Shown here: one piece after another, positions 27,103 to 35,908 of the stretch
Layout of the letters: each line of letters opens with the position of its first letter
How positions within the stretch are numbered: position 1 is the stretch's first letter
Assembly (NCBI RefSeq): GCF_002860205.1
Contig: NZ_PGVB01000010.1
Span: 62,001-126,000, forward strand
DNA: 64,000 bases
Source of the DNA: Bacillus sp. T33-2
GTDB taxonomy: Bacteria; Bacillota; Bacilli; Bacillales; Cytobacillaceae
Direction: 5' to 3'
Notes under the pieces: model-generated
The model's database searches: none
What the model was told of the DNA's origin: nothing
Seen by the model: only the letters and a program-made list of their open reading frames with translations
Translations under genes and position numbers: made by a program

Positions 27103-27966
27103 TCAATTCATTAACCCTTTGCCGGGCAAATCATGGAACAAAAAAGTTTGCAAGTCTTTATCTTCAGTTAGCAGCAAATAATGGCCTCCAAACCTCCGGC
27201 ATAAAGCCTCTAGCTGTTTATTATGCTCCGCTATCCGCGCCCGGTATTCACGTGCGATTGCCTCATTCATGCTCACATTCACTACCGTGTCTGTTTCACT
27301 GTCAATCAGCCTTATATCACCGTTGTGCCCCGGCCGGAGTTCTTCTGTGCCAAGCACTTGGATGAACCATACTTCCTGCCGGAGCGACCTCAGCTTTTTA
27401 AAAAGGCCTTCGATTTGGGCGGCCGGCTCAAGTCCGTCGCTGATCAGGATGGCAAGCTGCTGCCGTTTGACCAATGCTTGCTGCGCCCGCTCCGAAAAGT
27501 TCCCGGTTTTATCCTGTTCAGCCATCTTCATGATGTCATGAAAAACCATCTTTCCATAAACAGAGCCTTTGCGCGTGACCGGAAGCATCGCTGTTGTGGA
27601 CACGGGACAGAATGACAGCCGGTCCTCGCTGTTCAGGACAACAAAACAGAGGGAAGCCGCAAGTTGTTTTGCCAATTCCCATTTGCCGGTTATTGCCCTC
27701 ATCGAAGACGTTGCATCAAGGTAAATCGCAATGGACACCTCCTGTTCGTCCAGGAACCGTTTAATATAATGCTTTTGTGTCCTTCCGAAAATATTCCAGT
27801 CAATTTGGCGGACATCATCCCCGGGCTGGTACAGCCTGAAATCCGAAAATTCCAAAGAGGAACCGTAGGAATTCGCCTGCCTTTGCCCTTTATGCATACC
27901 TCTTTTTCTGCTCTTCACAAGCAGCCGTTTTTTCTGGAGCCTTCTTAGCAGATGCGAAGCAGTCAT
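27103..27966 (-). CDS. DUF58 / VWA-like protein
   Basis: The 287-residue protein has the DUF58 signature YQPGDDVRQIDWNIFGRT (about residues 46-63) followed by HYIKRFLDEQE, and a VWA-like fold with Asp84, Thr86 and Ser88 in IYLDATSSM. No membrane helix is visible, unlike many larger DUF58 proteins, so it is probably soluble. DUF58 genes are nearly always next to moxR genes and are thought to be partners or substrates of the AAA+ ATPase. Here it overlaps moxR by 4 nt (ATGA), indicating coupled translation. Confidence 0.9.
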   Translation of the reverse strand: MTASHLLRRLQKKRLLVKSRKRGMHKGQRQANSYGSSLEFSDFRLYQPGDDVRQIDWNIFGRTQKHYIKRFLDEQEVSIAIYLDATSSMRAITGKWELAKQLAASLCFVVLNSEDRLSFCPVSTTAMLPVTRKGSVYGKMVFHDIMKMAEQDKTGNFSERAQQALVKRQQLAILISDGLEPAAQIEGLFKKLRSLRQEVWFIQVLGTEELRPGHNGDIRLIDSETDTVVNVSMNEAIAREYRARIAEHNKQLEALCRRFGGHYLLLTEDKDLQTFLFHDLPGKGLMN

Positions 27967-28976
27967 CGGGCACTCCTGCTTCCCTGCTTGGTTGCCGTTT
28001 CGAGCACATCGCCGATAATCGAATCAGCGGTAATCCCTGCTGCTTCCCCTTCAAAGTTGAGCAGGAGGCGGTGGCGGAGGACGGGGAATGCCACATGTTT
28101 AAGGTCACCTGTTGAGGCATGGTATCTTCCGCTGCAAATTGCCCGGGCCTTTGCCATTGTAATCAGGCTTTGGAGACCGCGGGGGCCGCTGCCGTACTGG
28201 ACAAACTGCTTCACCGTTCCCGGGGCGGATTCAGAATCCGGATGGGTGGCTGCGATCATTTCAACTGCCGTATTTAACACATCTTCTGACACGAGAATCT
28301 CCTTTGCAAGCTTTTGCAGGCCTGTTACCTGCGCACTGTCAGCGATCTTCTTTAAGCTCACAGTGCTCACGCCGGTCGTACGGAGCACGATTTCTTTTAA
28401 TTCTTCTCTTGAAGGATAATGGACATTTATTTTACATATAAACCGGTCCATCTGCGCCTCTGGCAGCGGGTACGTCCCCTCCATATCAATCGGGTTCTGG
28501 GTTGCGAGGACGAAGAAAGGAGATTCCATTGTTTTTGTTTCGCCCATTACGGTGACCGTTTTTTCCCCCATCGCCTCCAGCAAGGCGCTTTGCGTTTTTG
28601 GTGTCGCCCGGTTGATTTCGTCAGCCAGAACAATGTTGGAAAAGAGTGGCCCTTTATGGAATACAAACTCCTGCCTCCCGTCCTCATTTGGCTGAAGGAG
28701 CATCGTTCCTGTAATATCGGACGGCATCAGGTCCGGCGTGAACTGAATGCGTGAAAAGCTTAAATCAAGGCATTCAGCAATGGTCCGCACCAGCATTGTT
28801 TTTCCAAGGCCCGGCAATCCTTCAAGAAGGACATGACCGCTGGAAAAAATGCTCCAAAGCACCTGGTCGACCACATCTTCCTGGCCGACAATGAAGGAGC
28901 TGATTTCCCGTTTTACATTTTCAATCAGTTCAGCCGCCTCTTTAAACTGCTGTTCTTTTTCTTTTATCGCTTCCAT
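27963..28976 (-). CDS. MoxR-family AAA+ ATPase
   Basis: A 337-residue AAA+ protein: Walker A GLPGLGKT (53-60), Walker B IVLADEINR (115-123), sensor 1 ATQNP (158-162) and the MoxR insert FVFHKGPLFSN (105-115 region), with the C-terminal lid domain. MoxR proteins act as chaperones that load metals or assemble complexes together with VWA proteins. The frame is open 42 codons further upstream into the preceding gene; the ATG at 28974-28976 with an AGGGAG site is the likely start. It lies 4 nt after its upstream neighbour and overlaps the DUF58 gene. Confidence 0.93.
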   Translation of the reverse strand: MEAIKEKEQQFKEAAELIENVKREISSFIVGQEDVVDQVLWSIFSSGHVLLEGLPGLGKTMLVRTIAECLDLSFSRIQFTPDLMPSDITGTMLLQPNEDGRQEFVFHKGPLFSNIVLADEINRATPKTQSALLEAMGEKTVTVMGETKTMESPFFVLATQNPIDMEGTYPLPEAQMDRFICKINVHYPSREELKEIVLRTTGVSTVSLKKIADSAQVTGLQKLAKEILVSEDVLNTAVEMIAATHPDSESAPGTVKQFVQYGSGPRGLQSLITMAKARAICSGRYHASTGDLKHVAFPVLRHRLLLNFEGEAAGITADSIIGDVLETATKQGSRSAR

Positions 28977-28980
28977 CTGG

Positions 28981-30534
28981 TCACTCCCTGTCCGGATCAA
29001 TATTTGTAAAGTAGTTTTTAACCATTTCTTCCAGCTCGGCAGGCAGCTTATAGCGCTCAGTGCTCTGCCGGTACGACTGTTCGTACTCGCCGAAAACTTC
29101 ACTGTATGGCCTGATAGTCCCTTTCAATACAGGGCCATTGCCTTCGGACTGCTCGGCTGCGCTCCCGTTTCCGAGCTTACCTGTATCGGTTTCGATATTT
29201 TTCTTGCCATCTGTATATTCTGGGATGGTGAGCAGCTCCCTCGAGCCCTGGCCGAGTCCGGCGCCTGAGCCTAACCCGGATCCTGAGCCGGCGCCACTTC
29301 CACTGCCTCCTGAACCATTGCCATTCCCATTGCCTGAACCGCTGCCGCTGCCGTTCTGGCCGCCAGGTTTGTTTCCTCCTGAGGAAGGATTGCTTCCCTG
29401 GCTGGATTGATTGCCATTTCCTGTTGATGACTGCATATTGCTTGGACCTTGATTGTTACTGCTTGAATTTGAAGATGAAAAAGCCAGCTGAGAAGGTGGC
29501 GTGCCATTGTCAGCCATTTGCTGCTGCATGGAAAGTCCGGTACTTTGAAGGGCAGCTTGCGCATCGGCAAGCTTTTTCAGCATTTCCGGAGACAGGAGCC
29601 CCTCCTCAATTGCTTTCATCATCGCAGCCAGTTCCTCCTCGGACATTTGCTTTTCGTGTTTTGTAAAATCGCTTAAAGCCGCTTTTTGCTCCTTGGGCAG
29701 GCTGTTCCACTTTTTGTTCAATTCAGCAAGCTCTTTTTCAATCTTTTTTAAGTCCTTCTGGGCCAGGAAGCTCGCGAGCTCGCTTAAACCTGCAGCTTTT
29801 AGGGAAGATTCCCACTTAGTAAGCGCCTCTTGTTTTTCCCGCTCCTTCAAGGTTTTCAGTTCAAGCTGCTTTTTTTGCTTGGCAAGCTCCTTCAAAGCTT
29901 CTTCAGCAGATTCCGCCTTGCTGATTTTTTCCTCCGCTTCCTTCAACGCTTTTTTTACAGCCGGATCCTTTTGTTCCTTTGCTTTCTTGTCCAGCTGCTT
30001 TTCCACATTTTTCACCAGCTTGATTTCCTCTTCCCTTTGTTTTGCGAGTTCGATTTTGTCACTTGGGATGAAATACAACGCAATAGCCACAGCGCCAAGC
30101 AATGCACCGGCCGTCAGCAGGTGAGGAATAATCAGCTGTTTTTTCCTTTTCATTACAGGCTGTTGCTGTTTTACCATATGCTGGATGGCATCCTGGAGCT
30201 GCATTTTCGCAAGCACACCGGCATGCTCCAAAAAGGTTAAGCCTGTTATAACCCGGTCATCGGGAACAAACTCGTTATATACCAGTGCCGCATCCCGCCA
30301 TCCCGGGCGGCCCTGCCACACTCGGACGATGTGAACCACAACTAAAATTACAAGTCCAGTGAAAATATACCGGCTAAAAAATGGAATCACCATGAAACGG
30401 GCAGCCAACATCAACAGCACAGACCAGACAGCCGCATAGCAAAACAGAAGCTGGGCTTCCTTAATGATGGAGCCGATCAGGAGCTGCCTTCGAACCGGCT
30501 TTAACAGCCTGAAAAACCGTTTGTTGTCATCCAC
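28981..30534 (-). CDS. Membrane protein with coiled coil and Gly/Ser/Asn-rich region (DUF4175-like layout)
   Basis: The 517-residue protein has three membrane helices (about 26-50, 56-73 and 138-156), a long Lys/Glu-rich coiled coil (about 160-300), a Met/Gln-rich stretch, a low-complexity region of Gly, Ser and Asn (about 350-440) and a C-terminal segment ending YKLPAELEEMVKNYF. The layout resembles large DUF4175-type proteins that accompany MoxR/BatA genes, but this is my comparison from memory. The low-complexity part would act as a flexible linker or spacer. It begins 12 nt after the ABC permease gene and ends 4 nt before moxR, so it belongs to the same operon. Confidence 0.75.
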   Translation of the reverse strand: MDDNKRFFRLLKPVRRQLLIGSIIKEAQLLFCYAAVWSVLLMLAARFMVIPFFSRYIFTGLVILVVVHIVRVWQGRPGWRDAALVYNEFVPDDRVITGLTFLEHAGVLAKMQLQDAIQHMVKQQQPVMKRKKQLIIPHLLTAGALLGAVAIALYFIPSDKIELAKQREEEIKLVKNVEKQLDKKAKEQKDPAVKKALKEAEEKISKAESAEEALKELAKQKKQLELKTLKEREKQEALTKWESSLKAAGLSELASFLAQKDLKKIEKELAELNKKWNSLPKEQKAALSDFTKHEKQMSEEELAAMMKAIEEGLLSPEMLKKLADAQAALQSTGLSMQQQMADNGTPPSQLAFSSSNSSSNNQGPSNMQSSTGNGNQSSQGSNPSSGGNKPGGQNGSGSGSGNGNGNGSGGSGSGAGSGSGLGSGAGLGQGSRELLTIPEYTDGKKNIETDTGKLGNGSAAEQSEGNGPVLKGTIRPYSEVFGEYEQSYRQSTERYKLPAELEEMVKNYFTNIDPDRE

Positions 30535-30546
30535 TGGATTTCACCG

Positions 30547-31383
30547 TTACCCTTTCATGTTCGGCCGCAGCTTTTTGATGCTGAACAAGACCGCGGCGAT
30601 GAATATGACCGTATTGCAAATGATGAATGCTGCCCATAGCGGAAACTCAATCCCTGTCGTTTTCGTAAAATGTGCCATAAAATCCGGAACAAAAAAGCTG
30701 TACAATACTACCGGCGGATTGAACATGGCAACAAAATAAGGAGCCGGATTGACAACAGGAGAGCCGTTGAACCCCTGGTTGAGCGACATAAGGATGATCG
30801 TCAAGAACGCGGTTCCCCCGGCAAGGAACATAGTCACGCCGTATGTCGTGACGATTGATACAATTGTTTTTCTGAGCAATGTCGAAAACAGCACGCCCAG
30901 GCTCCCATAAACAAGAATGGTGAACACATACAACCCAAGCATCGTGAGCACCTGCCCCGGCGAGATGCCCCCATATAAAAACACTATGCTGTATAAAGGC
31001 AGGCTTGCGACAATCAACAACAGCAAAAACGAGACCGAGGAAACGAGCTTGCTTAAAATAATGCTTGTCGAGCTTTCCGTAGTCGTCAACAAGATATTCA
31101 ATGTCTGGCGTTCTCTTTCACTGCTAATTACCCCTGCCGTCAATCCGGGAGTGATAAACAACACTAAAGCTAGCTGCAGGAAGGACAGCATCATGAACAT
31201 TTCGCGGCTTTGGCTCGGCCTGACATACCCCTGGTTATTTGACATGGACTGCATGAAGATAAACCCGACAATGATAATCCCGAGCGTAATCAGGTAAAAC
31301 AAGATCCCGAGAAAGCTTTTAACCGTCCGGAACCGAAGCTTAAACTCCTTGTTCAGGACTGGATTGACCATAAGATTCCTCAT
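30547..31383 (-). CDS. ABC-2-type transporter permease
   Basis: The 278-residue protein has about six membrane helices: SFLGILFYLITLGIIIVGFI (near 24-43), MMLSFLQLALVLFITPGLTA, SFLLLLIVASLPLYSIVFLY, VLTMLGLYVFTILVYGSLGV, one near FLAGGTAFLTIILMSL and FPLWAAFIICNTVIFIAAVL near the end. The GVISSERERQTLNILLTT loop between helices 2 and 3 is typical of ABC-2 exporters, including GldF-type permeases. It overlaps the ATPase gene by 4 nt. Two permeases would form a dimer with two copies of the ATPase. The substrate is unknown. Confidence 0.9.
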   Translation of the reverse strand: MRNLMVNPVLNKEFKLRFRTVKSFLGILFYLITLGIIIVGFIFMQSMSNNQGYVRPSQSREMFMMLSFLQLALVLFITPGLTAGVISSERERQTLNILLTTTESSTSIILSKLVSSVSFLLLLIVASLPLYSIVFLYGGISPGQVLTMLGLYVFTILVYGSLGVLFSTLLRKTIVSIVTTYGVTMFLAGGTAFLTIILMSLNQGFNGSPVVNPAPYFVAMFNPPVVLYSFFVPDFMAHFTKTTGIEFPLWAAFIICNTVIFIAAVLFSIKKLRPNMKG

Positions 31384-32315
31384 GAATGCCCAACCTCCTT
31401 CGTGATTTCCATGAACACATCCTCAAGGTCCGTCTCCACTTCGGCAAAACTGATAACAGGAAGTTCATTCAATATTGTCTTTTTCAGTAAAATCCTCTGA
31501 TCCTCGGCAGAGCCTCTGTAAATAAACTCCAAAGAAGCATTGTCTTCCCGAACCTTTAGTTGGGCCACATTCACGTCATCTTCAAAGAAGGCTATCCCTT
31601 TTTCGATATCGTGCTGAAACCTGACAACAATCAGTTTTTCTCCTCTGAGCCGTTCTTGGATTTCAGCCACCGATCCTTCTGCAACCAGCTTTCCTCCGTC
31701 AATAATCCCTATAGTGTCACACATTTCGGCAAGCTCGGGGAGGATATGGGAAGATATCAATATCGTTTTACCCATCGTTTTCAGTTCCTTTAAAATTTCC
31801 CTCATTTCTACTCGCGCCCTCGGATCCAATCCTGAGGCCGGCTCATCGAGGATCAATACTTCCGGATCATGGATCAGTGACCTGGCAAGGCAAAGGCGCT
31901 GCTTCATGCCCCTTGACAGGACATCAACATATGAATCATGTTTATGCAACAAATTGACAAGCTCGAGCAGCTGCGGAATCAGCTTCTGCCTCTCTCCAAC
32001 TGAAAGGCCATAGCTGGCACCATAAAAATCCAAATATTCTTCCGCCTTTAACTGGTCATAGACACCGAAAAAATCCGGCATATAGCCAATCTGCCTTCTT
32101 ACGATTTTTGGCTCTTCGATGACACTGAAGCCATTTATATACGCGGTACCCGAAGTAGGTGCCAGCAAAGTGGCCAATATTGAGAAAGTCGTTGATTTAC
32201 CAGCCCCGTTCTGCCCGACAAAACCAAAGACAGACCCTTTTTCAATTTGCAGATTCAATGAATCCAGTGCCGTAAACTTGCCATATCGTTTTGTCAGCTC
32301 ATTGATTTCAATCAT
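31380..32315 (-). CDS. ABC transporter ATP-binding protein
   Basis: The 311-residue protein has Walker A GQNGAGKS (34-41), a Q-loop region (GYMPDFFGVYDQL), signature LSRGMKQRL (near 135), Walker B VLILDEPASGLDP (near 155) and the H-loop SSHILPE. A C-terminal extension of about 90 residues follows, as in exporters of the CcmA/GldA type. It begins overlapping the upstream gene by 4 nt and overlaps the permease gene by 4 nt. This order of auxiliary protein, ATPase and permease resembles gliding-type and related ABC systems. Confidence 0.94.
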   Translation of the reverse strand: MIEINELTKRYGKFTALDSLNLQIEKGSVFGFVGQNGAGKSTTFSILATLLAPTSGTAYINGFSVIEEPKIVRRQIGYMPDFFGVYDQLKAEEYLDFYGASYGLSVGERQKLIPQLLELVNLLHKHDSYVDVLSRGMKQRLCLARSLIHDPEVLILDEPASGLDPRARVEMREILKELKTMGKTILISSHILPELAEMCDTIGIIDGGKLVAEGSVAEIQERLRGEKLIVVRFQHDIEKGIAFFEDDVNVAQLKVREDNASLEFIYRGSAEDQRILLKKTILNELPVISFAEVETDLEDVFMEITKEVGHS

Positions 32316-34699
32316 TTTGCCACCTCCCCTTTCATTTTGATGGTTGGCAGGCTTACATAAGGGTCGCCGTTCGACTGCTTAGTGAGCTTTAGAACAAGCT
32401 GTCCGTCTTTCGAAATATATTCCTGGGCGCTTTCCTGTTCCGCCAATACCAATCGATTGTCTTCTATCAGCGTGTATTGGCCGGTCTGTTGGTTCAGCAC
32501 TTCATATTTCACAAACTGCCCGTTGAGGCGAATACTGAGTTCCTCAAGCTTGACCGCTTTGTTTTTGACCTGGTCCGGCAAACCCAAAACATACTCATAC
32601 TCCCCGTCTTCAAGAAAGATTGCATTTTTTTCATGGATGCCCATTTGCTCGTGGATGCGGCCCTTTATGACGTTGACCTTACTTGCAAGTGAATCGTTAG
32701 TCAGTGTGAAGGGACCGGTGATTTCACCTTTGGCAACGAACGGTTCCAAAATAAGGTTGTAATTGTTTTCCTTTTCCTGTTTTCCTTCGATCTTGACAGA
32801 GATGACCGCATCTTTCGTCATGCCTGCAATGATTGGCTTGTTATCAGACTGCGTATTGCCAAAAACAAACACTCCTGCGGCATTTTCCAGCCGTTCCTTT
32901 TTCATTGCTTCAAAATCCGGCTGCTGGTTCGGCATCATCGGCGGGTTTCCGCCCATAAATGCTGGGCCGGTCAACAAGCTTTGTTTTAATGACTGGTTAA
33001 CCTTTATCATTTCTCCCTTTTTGACCGGGCCAATTTTGATTTTTTCAGATCCCGACCAGATGAAAACTTCGTCAAAATCATACGGATGACTATTTTCAAC
33101 CGTGCCTGTGAGCAGGTTGTCTTTAACAGTCAGGTCGGCATTCAAGCTGCCGGACTGTGTTTTGCCAGCTTTTCCGTAAAGGGTCCGGGAAGACCAATAT
33201 TCCACAGCCTTGAAGAACACATCAGTCTCTTTGCGGCTTTCCTGAAACACAGCGTCCGCCAGGTAAGACATTCCCGACATGTTTTGCGTGCTCGCGACCG
33301 GATGAAAATTTTCCTTCGGAATGGAAAGCTTGTACGTCCCGCTTGTATTTGAAAGGAAAGTGGCTGCCTGATAGCCGCTCAGAACACCATTTTCCGCTTT
33401 AAATACGCCCATCTGGTTAAGCTGCGGCTGCGAAATCCGGTCTTTTGCACCGATTGCAAACACAGCCGCCGACACCCCGAGCGCAATAACAGGGACGATC
33501 CACCACGAATGCTCCCTGTTGTCGAATTTTCTTAAAATAAGATATAGAACAGGAACAATTAAGATGATATAGCCAAGCAGCAACCCGATCAGCTGTCCCA
33601 TTGAAAAATTTGATGTCGGAAAATACTCATTGGACTCAGCGAACTCGTAATAGAGCGGGTCGTACAAATCAGTTCCATATTTCCCATTGAGAGTATTTGT
33701 GCTGGAACCGGATTTTATCAAATCACTGAACCAGTCAGCGTATCCCTTCCAGGAAGCCAGCGGCTGGTCCCCGAGGGAAAAAGCGCTCTGGATGATCGTG
33801 CCGGTGCCTAAATTCTTTTTAATAACGGCTGGTTTTGCACTGCTTTCAAACAAAATGGAGGCATCCTTTTCTACTGAGCCCGTGAAGACATTCAACTCAT
33901 GAAAGCCTGGTTTGGCATGTTGATTGCCTGACAGAAAGTCGGAACTGACCGTTCCTTCACTGTCCGGCTTCATTGGCAGCAGGGAGTATAGTAAGCCGTA
34001 CGAACCTTTTGCATCCGGGGCTCCCCCGGCGATCAGGACGCCTCCGCCATAAACCCAATCCTGAATGGCCTGCTGCTGTTTTTCTTCAAGCTCTGAAACG
34101 GCAAATTCGTCGATAACTAAATAATCAATCATTTCAAGGCCCATTGCCTCGTTAGGAATTTCTTCTTTATTCAACTGGAGTGTCTGGGTTGGCATAGCGG
34201 CAGGCAGAACTTTCAATTCCTTTAACCGGTCAAAGTTCTCGGTCAATACGCCCATTACTTGCTCACCCGGATCTATGTATCTCGGTTTTATCGTTTTCTC
34301 ACCTTTAAAATCCAGTTCCTTCCCGTCCTGCCAATCCCCTTCATACAGATGGATCGCAGGCAGGTTCTGCTGCTGGTATTGATGCTCATCGGTCATTCCT
34401 TGCAGTGAAATTTCATAGGTTTTTGAACTGTTCCCTGCAACATCAACAGGTATGGACACAGACCCCCCGGTGTTATATGACGGAAAAAAATCGATCAGCA
34501 AATCCCCTCTCAGGTCCTTTCCCGTGTTCTCAATCGTTACAGTCAATGGAAAGCCCCTGCCTCGCTTTACTTTTCCATCGAAGCCTTCATCCACGGTCAC
34601 TTTTAGGCCTGTTGGCGCTGCTGCCACGGGCTGGCCCACAAAAGCCGCCAATAACAGCAGGCAAATGAACGCGGAAAATGCTTTTATTTGTCTCGTCAA
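32312..34699 (-). CDS. Exported membrane protein with GATase-like fold, first gene of the cluster
   Basis: The 795-residue protein starts with a signal sequence (basic MTRQIK, then a hydrophobic stretch ending AAFVGQPVAAA). A beta domain follows, then a GATase-like region (IDYLVIDEF near 190; GGGVLIAGGAPDA near 220) and two membrane helices (about 367-390 and 398-420) with a long C-terminal part outside or inside. The open frame reaches 34747, but a GGGGGAG site lies 6 nt before an in-frame TTG at 34697-34699, which places the signal peptide at the N-terminus. The ABC-auxiliary (GldG-like) family has a comparable fold, but I cannot prove homology. It is probably the extracytoplasmic partner of the ABC pair downstream. 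Confidence 0.75.
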   Translation of the reverse strand: MTRQIKAFSAFICLLLLAAFVGQPVAAAPTGLKVTVDEGFDGKVKRGRGFPLTVTIENTGKDLRGDLLIDFFPSYNTGGSVSIPVDVAGNSSKTYEISLQGMTDEHQYQQQNLPAIHLYEGDWQDGKELDFKGEKTIKPRYIDPGEQVMGVLTENFDRLKELKVLPAAMPTQTLQLNKEEIPNEAMGLEMIDYLVIDEFAVSELEEKQQQAIQDWVYGGGVLIAGGAPDAKGSYGLLYSLLPMKPDSEGTVSSDFLSGNQHAKPGFHELNVFTGSVEKDASILFESSAKPAVIKKNLGTGTIIQSAFSLGDQPLASWKGYADWFSDLIKSGSSTNTLNGKYGTDLYDPLYYEFAESNEYFPTSNFSMGQLIGLLLGYIILIVPVLYLILRKFDNREHSWWIVPVIALGVSAAVFAIGAKDRISQPQLNQMGVFKAENGVLSGYQAATFLSNTSGTYKLSIPKENFHPVASTQNMSGMSYLADAVFQESRKETDVFFKAVEYWSSRTLYGKAGKTQSGSLNADLTVKDNLLTGTVENSHPYDFDEVFIWSGSEKIKIGPVKKGEMIKVNQSLKQSLLTGPAFMGGNPPMMPNQQPDFEAMKKERLENAAGVFVFGNTQSDNKPIIAGMTKDAVISVKIEGKQEKENNYNLILEPFVAKGEITGPFTLTNDSLASKVNVIKGRIHEQMGIHEKNAIFLEDGEYEYVLGLPDQVKNKAVKLEELSIRLNGQFVKYEVLNQQTGQYTLIEDNRLVLAEQESAQEYISKDGQLVLKLTKQSNGDPYVSLPTIKMKGEVAK

Positions 34700-34726
34700 A
34701 CATAACTCCCCCTTTTTTATCTCTTT

Positions 34727-34757
34727 ACTATACTTTATTACTGGCATGCTCAGTCAA
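34727..34757 (-). promoter_or_regulatory. Weak promoter candidate for the eight-gene cluster
   Basis: Minus strand: TTGACT (34752-34757), a long 19-bp spacer, and TATAGT (34727-34732). The boxes are good but the spacing is poor. It is the best candidate between the ftsY terminator and the first gene. Confidence 0.35.
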
Positions 34758-34822
34758 AACAGACCTTCCATAATATAGACGAAAGAAAACCAGTTTCCCC
34801 TACAGAAATGGAATAATTTTTA

Positions 34823-34859
34823 TAAAAAAAGAGACTTGCCTCAGGATGAGACAGTCTCC
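34823..34859 (-). terminator. Intrinsic terminator after ftsY
   Basis: GAGACT and AGTCTC (34831-34836 and 34853-34858) enclose an inner CTCA/TGAG pair and are followed by seven T on the minus strand. It separates rnc-smc-ftsY from the inserted cluster. Confidence 0.8.
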
Positions 34860-34901
34860 AATGGACTCAAATCGATTTTTCAATAGTAGTTAACAACTTT
34901 T

Positions 34902-35888
34902 CTATTCTTCATGTTCTATGAGATCGGCAAACAACCCGTAAACATATTTCTCGGCATCAAATTGCTGGAGGTCGTCCATTTTCTCGCCGAGGCCAACGAA
35001 TTTGACTGGAATGTCAAGTTCGTTGCGGATCGCCAGCACAATTCCGCCTTTTGCTGTGCCATCCAGCTTAGTCAGTACTATCCCGCTCACATTGGTTGCT
35101 TCTTTAAAAGTTTTGGCCTGGACGAGGGCGTTCTGTCCGGTAGTGGCATCCAGCACGAGCAGAACTTCATGCGGCGCGTCCGGAACCTCGCGCTCGATCA
35201 CACGCTTCACCTTTTCAAGTTCCTTCATCAGGTTAACTTTATTTTGCAGGCGCCCGGCTGTATCGCAAAGAAGAATATCAGCTTTGCGGGATTTAGCCGC
35301 CTGGACGGCGTCAAACATCACGGCCGCAGGATCAGAGCCTGCCGCCTGTTTGATGACCTCAACTCCGACCCTGTCTCCCCATACCTCCAACTGCTCGATT
35401 GCCCCGGCGCGGAAAGTGTCACCCGCAGCCATCAATACCGTCTTGCCCTCGCTTTTGAACTGATGGGCGAGCTTCCCGATCGTCGTGGTTTTCCCAACCC
35501 CGTTCACACCGACGAATAGAATCACCGTCAACGCGTTATCCTGGACATTCAGGTCAAAGGAATCTGAGTCCCCGCCTTTGTATATGTCAACGAGCTTTTC
35601 GGAGATCACAGCCTGGACATCGCGCGGATCCTGGATATTGCGCCGCTTGACCTCCATTTTTAATTCATCGATAAGTTCCATCACAGTTTCAAATCCGACG
35701 TCCGCCTGAATCAGGATTTCCTCAAGCTCTTCAAAGAAATCTTCATCCACCTTGCGGTACCGGGCAACGAGGTCATTCACCCGCCCGGAAAAATTGTCGC
35801 GTGTTTTTGACAGGCCGTCCTTGAATTTTTCAGTGACGCTTTCTGTCTGTTTGGTAATCGATTCTTTCAGCTTTTTAAAAAAACTCAC
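34902..35888 (-). CDS. ftsY: FtsY, SRP receptor GTPase
   Basis: The 328-residue protein has a short N-terminal region (MSFFKKLKESITKQTE), the N domain and a G domain with GVNGVGKTTTIGKLAHQF (G1, near residue 128), DTAGRLQNK (G3) and TKLDGTAKGG (G4). It receives SRP-ribosome complexes at the membrane and hydrolyses GTP together with Ffh. The start is GTG at 35886-35888. It is the last gene of rnc-smc-ftsY; a repeat element fills the 140-bp gap to smc, and a terminator follows. In B. subtilis it is followed directly by ylxM-ffh; here it is not. Confidence 0.98.
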   Translation of the reverse strand: MSFFKKLKESITKQTESVTEKFKDGLSKTRDNFSGRVNDLVARYRKVDEDFFEELEEILIQADVGFETVMELIDELKMEVKRRNIQDPRDVQAVISEKLVDIYKGGDSDSFDLNVQDNALTVILFVGVNGVGKTTTIGKLAHQFKSEGKTVLMAAGDTFRAGAIEQLEVWGDRVGVEVIKQAAGSDPAAVMFDAVQAAKSRKADILLCDTAGRLQNKVNLMKELEKVKRVIEREVPDAPHEVLLVLDATTGQNALVQAKTFKEATNVSGIVLTKLDGTAKGGIVLAIRNELDIPVKFVGLGEKMDDLQQFDAEKYVYGLFADLIEHEE

Positions 35889-35908
35889 GCTCTCACTGCC
35901 TTTCTTTT

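Noticed and set aside
28977-29102. N-terminal extension of the MoxR gene
   Set aside because: It lies entirely in the preceding gene and the AAA+ family begins near MEAIKEKEQ, with a good ribosome site there.
29180-29480. Gly/Ser-rich coding stretch as a DNA tandem repeat
   Set aside because: The codons vary and there is no fixed DNA period; it is a low-complexity protein region inside a complete gene.
22540-34699. Cluster as a prophage or integrative element
   Set aside because: No integrase, transposase, phage structural gene, tRNA target or flanking direct repeat of convincing length is visible.
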